Of a DNA stretch of 64,000 nucleotides, positions 35,677-46,862 are shown one piece after another. Source of the DNA: Trematomus loennbergii (Eukaryota > Chordata > Actinopteri > Perciformes > Nototheniidae); NCBI GenBank assembly GCA_012861695.1, contig JAAOOA010000353.1:1-64000 (forward strand), read 5' to 3'. The position numbers and the translations under genes are program-made. The notes below the pieces were generated by a model. The model did not search any database. It had not been told where the DNA came from and saw only the letters and a list, made by a program, of their open reading frames with translations. Within the stretch, counting starts at the first letter, position 1; every line of letters begins with the position of its first letter.

Positions 35677-36122
35677 TGTCACAGTCTGCTTTCTCACTCG
35701 CCTATTTTCTGCATTTACAGTCCTTAGTCACCTGGTAGTCACATCCTGTCTCTCTCTCTCACTCTGTTACACCCATCAGCTCCATTAGTATATAGGCCCA
35801 CTTCACTTTCACCTCAGTGCCAGATCGTACTTTGCAGCATGCCAGTCTTTCCCGCATTACCTTCCAGATTGCTCTCCCGGTTTCGACCCTGCCTGTCCCT
35901 GACCAGCCTGCCTCGCCTGTTTCCTGACCCTGCCTGTACCCGGACTATTCTGCCTCGCCTGCTCCCTGACCCGGTCTGTACCTGCGACTCCCGTCTTGCT
36001 TTCTCCTGGAACCCTCGCCTGTCCCCGTCCAGCCCTTTGCCTACTATCTGCCGTTTCGTCTCCTACCAGCTTATTGCCTTTAATAAAGCTGGTTACCGAC
36101 TATCCCTGGTTTCCCGTGTACA
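35677..36122 (+). mobile_element. Solo LTR (Gypsy-like) with 5-bp TSD
   Basis: TGTCACAGTCTGC ... CCCGTGTACA, 446 bp, flanked by CCACA on both sides (35672-35676 and 36123-36127). A C/T-rich body with repeated TGCCTGTCCCTGACC-like motifs and TTTAATAAAGCTGGTTACC (polyadenylation signal) near the 3' end is typical of fish Gypsy-type LTRs. No internal region. Confidence 0.8.
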
Positions 36123-36524
36123 CCACATATATTCGTTGGTTATCACATATTTGATTTTTCTATAGTCTTGAATTGTGCTTTAGAAAGGCATGTTTGTAAA
36201 GCCCTTTGGAATGATGCAATACTAAGTGAAACATAATTACTTAATTGGGTAATGGGAATGCAAGCAGACACAGATAAGAAACAAGTGACATCACTATGTA
36301 ACACTCAAGCTTCTATTGGTTATCGCTGCAACACATTGTACATGATAGGCTAAGGGGCGGGACATCTCTAAGAGGTTGACCAATCACAACAGAGCTGGCC
36401 AGCTAACCAATCAGAGCAGACTGGGCTCTGGTTTCAGACAGAGGGTGAAAAGAGGTGCTGCAGCACAGGCAGTATGAGAAAAATAAAGAGCTTTTTGAAC
36501 ATTAAAGCATGGAGACATGTCCCA

Positions 36525-36980
36525 GTAGAGACACTACATACTGATATACACCTGAACATCAGCAGGAGAGGACTCTTTAAAGTAGAGACACTACATACTG
36601 ATATACACCTGAACATCAGCAGGAGAGGACTCTTTAAAGTAGAGACACTACATACTGATATACACCTGAACATCAGCAGGAGAGGACTCTTTAAAGTAGA
36701 GACACTACATACTGATATACACCTGAACATCAGCAGGAGAGGACTCTTTAAAGTAGAGACACTACATACTGATGTACACCTGAACATCAGCAGGAGAGGA
36801 CTCTTTAAAGTAGAGACACTACATACTGATATACACCTGAACATCAGCAGGAGAGGACTCTTTAAAGTAGAGACACTACATACTGATATACACCTGAACA
36901 TCAGCAGGAGAGGACTCTTTAAAGTAGAGACACTACATACTGATATACACCTGAACATCAGCAGGAGAGGACTCTTTAAA
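36525..36980. repeat. 57-bp minisatellite, array 2 (8 units)
   Basis: Eight almost perfect 57-bp units of the same sequence as 16457-17096. The plus-strand reading is a 19-residue repeat, VETLHTDIHLNISRRGLFK, open throughout only because the period is a multiple of three. It ends 80 bp before the ankrd46 acceptor. Confidence 0.95.
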
Positions 36981-37060
36981 TACTTCTAATATCCGCTCTA
37001 ACACCGTTCCTTTGACTCTTTTGACTAACACCACTGTCTGTCCGCTCTTCTCCTTCACAG

Positions 37061-37114
37061 TAATCACAACGGCTCCACCCCTCTGGTGCTGGCCAAGAGA
37101 CGCGGCGTCAACAA
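37061..37114 (+). pseudogene. ankrd46: ankrd46 penultimate exon, 5' piece
   Basis: After a TCCTTCACAG acceptor the frame reads (C/S)NHNGSTPLVLAKRRGVN, the last ankyrin repeat of ANKRD46. The reading is cut at Asn by the Harbinger-like element starting at 37115. The continuing frame meets a stop about 12 codons into the element. The phase implies that the preceding exon ends with two bases of a codon; that exon, which should hold the first ankyrin repeats, is not in the window. Confidence 0.75.
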
Positions 37115-38281
37115 GCCGCGTTCACACCAAGTACTTTCCTGTACTTAGTTCCGGCACTAAGAGCCCTGGCGCTTTAACCCCAGGGCACTTAGTACAGATC
37201 GCGTTCACACCGGAGTACTTTTCCCTGAGGCAAGATTACAAGTACAGTAGGTGGCGGTAAGCACCTTAAAGTTGTTTGCAATCCGCTACAAAACAAGAGA
37301 AGAAGAAGAAGAAAAACGATGATATAAATTGTCATATTTGTGTATGTGCCCCTGCCATTCCCCCACAAGGTTGCAACATTGATGATAAATAAATGACAAA
37401 TAAAGCTTTGCCAGTTTATAACCGATGAAACATGATGGTATCAGAATAATCACTTACATGTGATGTATAGGATGCTACACAGGTCACAAAAGATAAAGTG
37501 TCAGGAGAAATAAGCTTAATCGCCATGTCGGTTTTCTTTATTGCACTCTCAAGACATAACATTAAATAGAACAATTTTAAATGTAAATAAAGTGTCAGTT
37601 GTACATGTCAGTAAACATTATATATAAAATAAAGTCATAACAGTAATAACAATATAAAATAAACTGTCCCAGGTGTAGGGATATTCTCAGCAGCAAACAC
37701 ACCTTAGTGCAAAGTTGTGTGTCGTGTGTCAGTATTTACAAAAACTATAAATAAACCAAATAAACTGTTATTAAATGCAGTTTGTCGCTCATCCTGCCGC
37801 TGCGCCGACGCTTCCTCATGGCGCAGCGCCCACACTTTATATTTATTCGGCTGTGCACAATTCCCAGGTCGAGTGAAAGCTACCGAACTGGCTTCAGTAG
37901 CATTCCCTGGGTCGCCTCCTCGGCGTAGATCTCCAGAAGCGCCGACACCTCCTCATCATTTCTTGATGCTTGCCATAACTGCTTTCAAAAACACAACGCA
38001 CGGAGCGTTGTGTTTTTGTAGCGGGGAAAATCAATGGCGTCTCCACACAACATTTTCAGAGTTGTACGGGCGTGGTTTGCAATTCGCCCAGCCAATCAGC
38101 ACTGGGGCACTTTTGGAGCACTTTTCACCCACAGAAAAGTACGCTCTCTGAGCTGGCTCTAAAAATGGGGGTAAAAGTACCCGAGATTAAGTACGATTTT
38201 TGGTGTGAACGCGACATAAGGGGTACTCACGGAACTAAAACCCGAAAAGTACGGTGAAAGTACTCCGGTGTGAACGCGGCT
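37115..38281. mobile_element. Harbinger-like element inserted in the ankrd46 exon
   Basis: Ends GCCGCGTTCACACC and GGTGTGAACGCGGC are perfect inverted repeats, with AGTACTTTC-type subterminal repeats on both sides. Flanks are CAA (37112-37114) and TAA (38282-38284), a 3-bp duplication with one change, as PIF/Harbinger elements make. Removing the element plus one flank restores the frame ...GVN-KDAIRLLEG. A minus-strand remnant NDEEVSALLEIYAEEATQ (about 37900-37970) resembles the Myb/SANT-like second protein of Harbinger transposons. A GAA-tailed mini-repeat sits at 37243-37316. Confidence 0.8.
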
Positions 38282-38388
38282 AAGGACGCCATCCGCCTGC
38301 TGGAGGGTCTGGAGGAGCAGGAGGTGAAGGGCTTCAACAGAGGAGCACACTCCAAACTGGAGACCATGCAGATGGCCGACAGTGAGAG
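38282..38388 (+). pseudogene. ankrd46: ankrd46 penultimate exon, 3' piece
   Basis: The frame KDAIRLLEGLEEQEVKGFN then RGAHSKLETMQMADSE continues ANKRD46 directly from the 5' piece at 37061-37114. The donor is AGTGAGAG/GTGAGC. The sequence is uneroded, without stops, so the insertion is recent, is an assembly haplotype, or the exon is still used from another promoter. Confidence 0.75.
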
Positions 38389-38411
38389 GTGAGCTGAACG
38401 TGTGCACAGTG

Positions 38412-38418
38412 TGTGTGT

Positions 38419-38479
<61 letters not shown>

Positions 38480-38488
38480 TGTGTGGTG

Positions 38489-38544
<56 letters not shown>

Positions 38545-38549
38545 TGTGT

Positions 38550-38594
<45 letters not shown>

Positions 38595-38616
38595 TGTGTG
38601 TGTGTGTGTGTGTGGA
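38412..38616. repeat. (TG)n compound microsatellite
   Basis: About 200 bp of TG repeats interrupted by regularly placed GGTG steps, directly downstream of the ankrd46 splice donor. Long open frames here (poly-Cys-Val, poly-His-Thr) are artefacts. Confidence 0.95.
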
Positions 38617-39053
38617 GGGGGAAGAGGGAGAGAGGGAGGGAAGAGGGAGGAACCGGTTATGGCTGAGTGATCCAGCATTGTCTTCCTGTGTGGGGTTAGC
38701 TCCTTCAGTAAATAATGATGTGTTTGTTTCATCTGGGAGGACACAAGCACACTGCTGTAGATAATGAGTCATTATTCCCTTTATTCCAGACTGGAGTTGT
38801 ACAAACAAACCTCGGGGAAAGATGAACTGTTATGAAATGCCTGTGGGGAAGCGTGGTTTCCTTACAGCTGTACAGAAAGGTCCAAACAGCCGAGATGAGA
38901 TGTGGACTTGGAGAGAGTTTGAAAATGTTAAATATAAATGAGGAAATTAGAAAAATGCCCCTTTCTTATTCTGTAATTGTATATTTTGTACTTTTAATGC
39001 TCAATAAAATATATTTATAAAACCATTTTTTTTATTTCCTCCATGTTTCCCAG

Positions 39054-39270
39054 TGCGATGGAGAGCCACTCCCTGCTGAACCCCAACCTGCAGAGCAGTG
39101 AGGGGGTGCTGTCCAGCTTCAGGACCACCTGGCAGGAGTTCGTGGAGGACCTGGGCTTCTGGAGGGTCCTCATGCTGCTGGTGGTCATCGCTCTGCTCTC
39201 TCTGGGCATCGCTTACTACGTCAGTGGGGTCCGGCCTTTCTCCAGCAGCCAACTGGAGCTGGTGCACTGA
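39054..39270 (+). CDS. ankrd46: ankrd46 last coding exon (C-terminal membrane anchor)
   Basis: After TGTTTCCCAG the frame reads AMESHSLLNPNLQ, SSEGVLSSFRTTWQEFVEDL, GFWRVLMLLVVIALLSLGIA and YYVSGVRPF, ending LELVH and TGA. This matches my memory of the ANKRD46 C-terminus: a tail-anchored ankyrin-repeat protein of about 230 residues with one hydrophobic helix near the C-terminus. Phase with the 38388 donor gives Ser (AG/T). The exon is intact and shows no frame damage. Confidence 0.85.
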
Positions 39271-40381
39271 GGGAGGGAGGAGAGGAGAGGAGAGGAAGGA
39301 GAGGAGAGGAAGGAGAGGAGAAGTCCAGAATCCATTGTTTATTGTGTTTACTTGCAGCCCAAACTAGTCTTTTTCTCTGCTATCTGAACAACTTCATATT
39401 ATACTGTTTTGATTTGCATTGCATTGAGTTTGCCCGCAGCACCATTCGTGTTTACTCGCGTCACTCAAACGAGACGTGCTGGCGAGGAGGCGGGGCTTAT
39501 CTCCATGTACATACCGTGGTATACACCAACAACAGAGTGAACACATTTGACCGTGATTTAATTGTAATTCACGTATAATAACTAAATACTGATACAGACT
39601 AGGGACAAAAACATGAGTTCAAGTGTGCTTACAAGTAATTCATGTTTTCTAAAGGAGATGGGATGAACGTACCTCGAGTAAAAAGTCATCTCTAGATCCA
39701 AAAGAACAAAACTCACACACTCAATTAGACACAACTCGTACGCGTGGGGTGATCGAACAGGAAGTGTCTCGTACTAAAAACAAGTGTTGGTTTTTAAATA
39801 ATGTTAAATATTCCCTCTTTAAAATGAGAGCAAGCTGCTGCTTTGAAAAAAGGCTCCTGCTTTGTTTTAAAGCAAGTATCCGAACACATTTCCTTGTATA
39901 ACCGTTGACTATGCTCTGCTACAAGCTGTGTATTGCCATTGTTTTGCATATTTTTTCACATTTGTCGGATCTTTTAATCGTGTTATTTATCAAATATCTT
40001 CTGTATTATTTTTCCTGCATTCTGTATGTTTTGTTAAAATCATGCACCCTTGCTTTCTTAACCCATTTCTCATGTAATCAATAGACTGGAGTTGTGGTAA
40101 ATGATAAATATTCATAATTTTGCGTCGTCCTATTAAAGTAGAGAAGCACCTCGACTGCGTGCCTTTTGGGGGAAAGCTTCACGTTCCAAAGCATGCGGCT
40201 TTGTTGCATTATAATGATCATATAAAGGCACAATGCTCATACCCGTAGGACTATAGCAGCAGTTTAACAATGTTTTGTTGTATTTTCCTTTTTATCTCAA
40301 TGTCCTTGTACACCATGTTCATGTTATCCGTTTATTTTCTGTCATTAAATGTGGAACCAGAATAAAATAAAGTGTGATTAT
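39271..40381 (+). other. ankrd46 3' untranslated region
   Basis: Noncoding AT-rich sequence after the stop, beginning with an AGGAGAGG purine repeat. The likely polyadenylation signal is AATAAAATAAAG at about 40362. Transposon-derived sequence resumes after 40430. Confidence 0.45.
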
Positions 40382-40595
40382 AAACAACAACCAATATTGT
40401 CAAATCTGCTTTTTGTTGCATTGAGAGGCGAAGTCCCGCCCATCTACTTCCGCCCCATGGGACCTTATTTCGGAAAAATTAGGCTTGTTTGAGACGAGCT
40501 GCGGCTCGCCTCGAAAGTAGACGAGAATAGCCGATCGCAGCCGGGGGAGGTCTCAAAAAGCTCGCCTGAAGTCGGACAGCTCGGAGTCGGCTTCT

Positions 40596-40669
40596 TCTTC
40601 TTCTTCTTCTTCTCTCGGTTTTTTGGCGGATTTCAAACAACTTTAAGGTGCATACTGCCACCTCCGGAG
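40596..40669 (-). repeat. Mini-retroposon with (GAA)n tail
   Basis: On the minus strand: GGTGGCAGTATGCACCTTAAAGTTGTTTGAAATCCGCC, then an AGAAGAAG tail. GGAGTCGGCTT flanks both sides as a target duplication. A sister copy is at 37243-37316. Confidence 0.6.
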
Positions 40670-40744
40670 TCGGCTTGACTCGGTTTGCATTTATAAATGC
40701 ACACGGCATCTATTGCACGTCTGTCCGTCCTGGGAGAGGGATCC

Positions 40745-40936
40745 CTCCTCTGTTGCTCTCCCTGAGGTTTCTCCCATTTCCCCTTTAAACTGTGGGTTTT
40801 TCTCTGGAAGTTTTTCCTTGTATGATGTGAAACGTAAGGACAGAGGGTGTCGTATTGTCATACTGATATTCTGTACAAACTGTGAAGTCCACTGAGACAA
40901 ATGTAACATTTGTGATATTGGGCTATATAAATAAAC

Positions 40937-40970
<34 letters not shown>

Positions 40971-40972
40971 AA
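40745..40972 (+). repeat. LINE/SINE 3' tail with (ATTG)n
   Basis: GAGGTTTCTCCCATTT, GGAAGTTTTTCCTTGT and GGGCTATATAAATAAACATTGATTGATTG form the familiar 3' end of an abundant fish retroposon, ending in about seven ATTG units. Confidence 0.7.
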
Positions 40973-41695
40973 AGAATGGACAAATGTGTTTAATCGTTAA
41001 TGTCAGATATGTACTAAGTAAATACATTTGTTCCTGCTCAAGATTAGATTCAACTTTATTGTTATTGCACAGATTACAGGTACTGAGACAACGAAATGCA
41101 GTTTAGCTTCTAACCAGGAGTGCATAAAGCAGTAAAGTGAAAAGTAATGTACACAATCTACAGAATAAAATATAGAATGAATTGAATGATGAAAAAACAG
41201 TGAGGGGTATGAATACACTATACACAGTAGCCTAGCCTAGTATGAACAGTGTGTTGTATGAATATGCTAAGATATATAAAGTATGACAACGGTAAGCAGT
41301 GCAAGTATAGTATACAAATATATAGATATTAATTTAATGATGACATTGTGGAACAATGATGAAAAATGTGAATGGAAGTGGCGACGTAAAACTGACACAA
41401 AACAACAACACACTTTTGCCGAGCCAATGGAGGTTTGAGCGCTCAGCTCGAGATACCAGCAAGTCGTTTCCCATCAAGCATTTCGCTTCCGCAGCCCGGG
41501 GAGAGAAACTGCGCCGCCTCGCCGCGCCTCGCTCTCAAGTCTGCGGGCGTCTTTGTCCCGCGAGATTTCAACGTCTCATGTAGGCGAGCCTCCAGAGCAA
41601 GTCGGACAAAATGACTAACCATCATGCAACGCACTAGCAAGACGTTGATCGCAATTGCGCAGGTCTGCGCAGGTCTCGCTTGTCTCAAACAAGCC

Positions 41696-42660
41696 TATTA
41701 TGTATTGAAGTCAATGGGGAGAGAAAGATTATCTTTCTCCCCCGTTTGAATTGTGCCACGAATTACATATATGATGTTTGTCAATCTTAAATAATAATTT
41801 CCAAGTCAAAAAAGTCACAGTTTGTCGTAAAACTGTTGAAATATAAGACTATGAAAAATACGCAACTAGAAAGACTACAAATCCCAGAATCCCGGTCCCG
41901 CATGCTGGCTCTTACGAACCGACTAACTCCCCTTGTGTGTATGTACAGCTCTCAACATGCCCAGACTTGGAGTGATTTTCACCTCTTTTAATACTTTCCG
42001 CCTCATTCTGAAAGAAAGAAGTGAAATGTGCCAACGTGACGGCCGTCTTGGTGTGTGGTGCGAGACGGGAGATGTAGTTCATTGAGAGGTTTCACACAAA
42101 AAATGTGTTACTTACTAAAACTACACAGTTTTACAATAAAAATAGGACTGTTATGACAGCAATTAAGAAAATGTATATTAATTGTAAAAAATCTATAATA
42201 TTTACATCTGACAAATTGTAAATAAACTAAGATAGGCCTAGAAAAATGTATTGCAGGAGGGGATATTAATGTTGCACAACGTTTAAATCCTGCCCAATAT
42301 GCACTCAGGTTATTGTGTGTTGCTGATAAATGCGCATGATAGATGAGTGACTTGACAAACAAAAGAAGAGGGCAGTTAGAGCTGGTTTATTTGTTTTATT
42401 TATGAGTGCTGACCAAGCGGCAAACTCTGGGGAAGAGCCGGGACGCCAATACGGAAGTGCCACAAACTGCAGTTCATATATTGGCCGATAGGCGATGACT
42501 GCAGAAAGGAGCAATTTCCATAGAGCCCCATGTTAAAATGCCAATTTCACAGCAGAAAAAAAACGTTTCTAGCCCTGGCTGCAATACATTATTATGAATA
42601 TAGTTAGATTCCACCTTCATGATTATGAATCTGTGAGTGAATTGTTTTCTAACATGACCC
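41696..42660. repeat. Repeat-derived sequence including a third copy of arm sequence
   Basis: GCAGGAGGGGATATTAATGTTGCACAACG at about 42256-42330, followed by matching sequence to about 42420, resembles segments at 48743-48900 and 55300-55470 in the inverted-repeat arms. Around 42520-42590 (GAGCCCCATGTTAAAATGCC) is another common fish repeat. No gene. Confidence 0.5.
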
Positions 42661-42699
42661 TTTTATTTATATTAGGTCTTAAAGTTGCATAAATTAGGG

Positions 42700-44395
42700 C
42701 GTGGTCACATTGAGTGACAGCTCTGTCAAGTGACTGCTGCTGTTAGCTTCTTGTCTCTCTGCTAGCTGCTCCGTCTCCGTGAAGCTACAGGGACTCTGCC
42801 TGGTCAGTTCATCCAGGGAACACAACTTGACCCCGGCCGTGTTTGTTTGTTCTTCATGCTTATATATCGGACTATTGTGACTCGCTCTGCGGTTAAAACA
42901 GACGGTGCATGAATGCCGTTTTGCGGTAAGTGAAATTCGAGTATTTATGTGTTTATGATTTTAATCAGCTACGTAATGAATGTTAAGGCTTGGGTTAGCG
43001 TGTAAGCGAGTGGTAGCTACATCGGTGCTAACGATGCTAATCTTAGCCTCCAAGTTAACTTAAAACCATAGACGTATATATAAAGGTTAAAACGAAATAG
43101 ACAAGTGTTAAGCGTTAAGTGAGATAGTACTGTAGAACAAAAGGCTTCTGTTTGAGGTTGATAAAATAAGGTCATCCTTGTAACTTAGAGAGATATTTTA
43201 TTATGTAGGTAGGAACTGTATGCATCGCTAAGGTTAATTTAAATTGGCTATGCTCGAGTATGTAGACAAGCTAATGTCGAAGTAGTGTATGTGAAATCAA
43301 CCTCACAATAAGATGTGTGTATATTACAATTATTAATGTCATATTTCAAGATGATTACTTAGATATTACAATATGGTTGGTTGAGCTGGAGTTCATTATT
43401 GAGCTTACACGTTAACGTCACAGTCATCTGAAGAACGAACCCAAACCTTGTTGTTTTTATTAATTGCATTACCAAATTGGTATCAAATAAACAGTAAGCA
43501 TTGGTAACACAACTTCCAAAGTTACAGTAAAATAAAAAGGACCCTGACTCGGCAATACACAATCCAACATGTTCAACAGAAGATAATCAGTTATATTGTT
43601 TGTACACATGGTTCTTTACATATATATCTGTTTGTTTAAAGTGCCCAGGTGATTCGACAGGCTGGACCAGAGAGTGAGAGACAGAACTGGACTCCTCACA
43701 GCAGTGAACTTCAGCACAGGTACAAATACTCTTTTTTCATACTGTACAAAGAATCAAGAAAGATATTGGTTTAAATAAATGAAGTATTGACTTTAATACA
43801 CTGATATACATTCCATTAAACAATACTAAATACTAGATCACCTACACATCAGTGAAGTTGAGGGTTTTTTCCATGCAAAGGGTTACATTTAGATGTTAAC
43901 AAGCAATATGACTGTCAGCTTTCTAATTTAAGGTATTGAAGGCAAAGATATTTAACGCATAGTGACAACTGCTATTTATCTCTCAATATTGTCTGTAAAA
44001 ACGTGGTAAAAGTTATTCTTTCAGTGAGACAACAGAGCAAGCTTCTACAGTTGCTCTAAGTTTTGATAACAGTTAAATATTATTTTGATAATAAAATACA
44101 TTTCAATGTTGATGAATGTCATACTGTTCATTCATAATCTGATTGTCTTTGTAGCTCACTGTTGAAATAAAAAAAAACATTACAATTACAAAATAATTAT
44201 ATCTACAGCCCCTAAACACAAGCACACCTCTTTCATAAATAACACACTTGTTCTGCAATAATATGTTTTATGTTTCCTGTAATTTTTGTTAGGAAAGGAC
44301 ATGCCTGAAAGACACGACTCAGCATCTCCTCCTTCTCTGAGGGTCAAGAAGAACATCCAATAGGAAAATTAAAAGCTGATGTTATGAGATGTTAA
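42700..44395 (+). ncRNA. Candidate spliced transcript without clear coding frame
   Basis: A CpG-bearing stretch with TTATATATCGG (about 42862) ends in TTTTGCG/GTAAGTG (about 42926). A second segment at about 43641-43720 has acceptor TTTAAAG and donor CACAG/GTACAA. A third near 44292 follows TTTTTGTTAG. Spliced together, the first ATG gives only MPFCVPR before a stop. The third segment has a 17-codon frame MPERHDSASPPSLRVKKNIQ. It could be a noncoding leader of an unseen gene or an exonised repeat. Confidence 0.2.
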
Positions 44396-45127
44396 GACCA
44401 GTACAGGACATTCACTAAGAAACTATTTTTATTGTGAAAACACAGTCAGCTGATCGAATGCACCTATTTCCACATCTACACTCCATCAGCTGATTATTTC
44501 TATTTGCCTCACTTCATGAGCTTCACAACATGTACCTTGTACCGCAGAGTTTGCAACGCAAATAAATGGGGCCAATCTTCAGTCGGATGTGAATGTGTAA
44601 TCTAACATTTTCAGTAAGAATAATGGACAAAAGGAGTGCAAATACAAATTCAATTTATTGAAATGTGAACCAAAAGTTAATCAAACATGTTTTAAATAAA
44701 AAGCACATATGGACAGAAGGTGTAAACCTATTAAATGTATAAGTAAACACATTTAGTCAAATAAAGTGACAGACTAGGCCTGATCAGGTGGTATCAGCTA
44801 TGCATGGGCTCCTCCATCAGGTCTGGTCCTCCTCGCTGAGGAAAGACCCTCAGTCTTCTCCAAGACTCCCGATTTCTGAGGTCTCAAGGTTGGCAAGTAT
44901 GCTTCCATCTCGTTTTGCGTCTCTCATTATGAGTGATACACTCTTATTATCTCACATTCTGATGATGTCATACACATGAACTGAAACATGACTTTGTTCT
45001 TATACAAATATGCTTAACAGCAGCCCATGTTCTATTTTGGTAGATTGACGGAAGTGCTAGCCAATAACAATTAAACGTGGTGTAAACAAATCAAGATAAT
45101 ACAAATAATGAACAATAGCTTAACAAG
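44396..45127. other. No gene seen
   Basis: AT-rich intergenic DNA leading into the left arm of the inverted repeat. Confidence 0.4.
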
Positions 45128-46291
45128 ACCCTCTTGTGGAAGAATCATGATATTGCTTTTTTATTCTGCTTGTTCATTCATTCAGAGGTACATTTATTTT
45201 AGATGTCCTTTCACCTCCACCTGTCTTTGAATGCTGGGAAAAAAATTCTATGTCTCATGTGAATTGTTCAAATGTGTTTACTTTCATTAACCAGTTGTTT
45301 GCTTCAGACTTTACAGCCACACTGTATTTATGAAACCATCCTGCATCTCAGCTGCCTGCTTATCATCCTCTGTAATGGGTTGAAGGAAACCGTCCTTTTA
45401 GCATTTCCTTTAAATGCCAATTTGTGTACAAAAGGGAACTCTGTAAATAGACTTTGGGAAGTGCAGAACATCGGGACATGACAAATATGTCTTGTGTCTT
45501 TATTGATCGATCCTGATTATGAATTACGTTTTAAATCAATCTTCTATTCAGACTATTTATTTTTCTGATTGCTTTACCACACAGCCAGAAGCTGGTGAGG
45601 GGTGTTTATGTGTTGTAAAGAATGAGCTGTATTGTCTTGTTTAATGTTGTTTATTTAAAATGTTGAAGTAGATGTGTGTGAGGTACTAAATTATATTCTT
45701 TGATACATAAAGTAGAGGGTTGTAAGCAAATGGTAAGATGTCCATAAAACATTGAGTGCAAGAATCTCCATGAATCTAAGGATGAATTGTTAATTTAATG
45801 TGAACATGTTTCTCACACCACTTTAAAAGTTATTCTTGGATCAGCCTGAACACTTGAAAGTCGCAAAACAATGATTGGTCCAAATTCTGCTATTATCTGA
45901 TAAAAGACACTAAATACCTGATATGATATTGACTTTCTGAGCACACACTTCCCATAAGAAGACTATACCGGCACCAGTATTTCAAATTTGGGCACCAGGG
46001 GGCACAATAAGACAATTGAATACATTTGAAAACAGCTACTGCACTGTAAAAACTGTGACTTTAAAAATGGTGGCAACAAAGTGACAATTAATATAATTAA
46101 ATAGATTTGAATCACAACAATTTGATTAGAAAGTACTGAATAAATTGATTTTATAAAACATAATTATAATAAGTATGCCCCCTTCTGGCACACAACACTA
46201 ACGCAGGTTTTAGGTCTATAGGTCCAGTCATTGTTTGACATGTTTAATGTGGAAATGTTACCCACAACAGATTCAGTTGTAACATCTGTTA

Positions 46292-46862
46292 CGGGCCGTC
46301 TCCACGGCAGCGTTAAAAAATCTTGAAACGCTTCTGCCCATTCACTTTGAATGGGGTGACGTCACTTTTTTTCGCTTTCGCCGAAATGCATTGTGGGCAG
46401 GCGAGCGGAGATTCTCAGGATTTTCAAGATCCAAAGTTGAACAATGTTCAACTTTTGAAGCTGAGGAGGAAGCGTCAGCCAATCAAATCCCGTGTACGCA
46501 AATCTGACAGTTCAAGCTCTAGCCAATCAAACGGCGTGTATGCTGGGAGAGACAGACCGCAGGTCATTTCCTCATATTCCAAAACATGGAGGAGAAATTA
46601 GCGGTAGCGAATCAATCACCCGGTGCTTTATGACCAGACCTACCGGGATATAAACCGGAGGAGCCAGGCATGGAGGGAGGTGGCAGAGACAGTGGTATGT
46701 TTTCGCCTGTTTTGGGGAGTTTATATCCAGTTTACTTCGGGCTTTTTGGCTTCATATGTCGCGGGCGGGAGATTCATGTGATTGGTTGATCGCAAAAAAA
46801 TCCCCGAGCCTCAGATACGCCCACCTCCAAGATTTTTTTAACGCTGCCGTGGAGACGGCCCG
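46292..46862. mobile_element. Harbinger-like MITE in the left arm, TTA TSD
   Basis: CGGGCCGTCTCCACGGCAGCG ends in perfect inverted orientation, flanked by TTA (46289-46291 and 46863-46865). The right arm at about 57077-57090 has the undisturbed site (inverted CATCTGTTACTGCAAG), proving precise insertion or excision. A relative is at 24211-25087. Noncoding. Confidence 0.9.

Larger units (their letters stand above)
40481..41686. mobile_element. TIR element, AGGCTTGTTTGAGAC ends, with nested retroposons
   Basis: AGGCTTGTTTGAGAC at the left is inverted at the right (GTCTCAAACAAGCCT), with ATT on both flanks as a possible 3-bp duplication. The interior contains a small GAA-tailed repeat (40596-40669), a LINE-type 3' tail ending in ATTG repeats (40745-40972) and another retroposon fragment (41040-41330). 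No intact gene. Confidence 0.6.

Noticed and set aside
36474..36989. 171-residue open frame of 19-residue repeats
   Set aside because: It is the 57-bp minisatellite read in a stop-free frame; the opposite strand is equally open, and there is no start context, domain or conserved flank.
37717..38151. 144-residue plus-strand frame
   Set aside because: Lies inside the Harbinger-like element, and the opposite strand carries the recognisable Myb-like remnant.
38227..38808. His/Thr-rich and Cys/Val-rich open frames
   Set aside because: Translation of a TG microsatellite.
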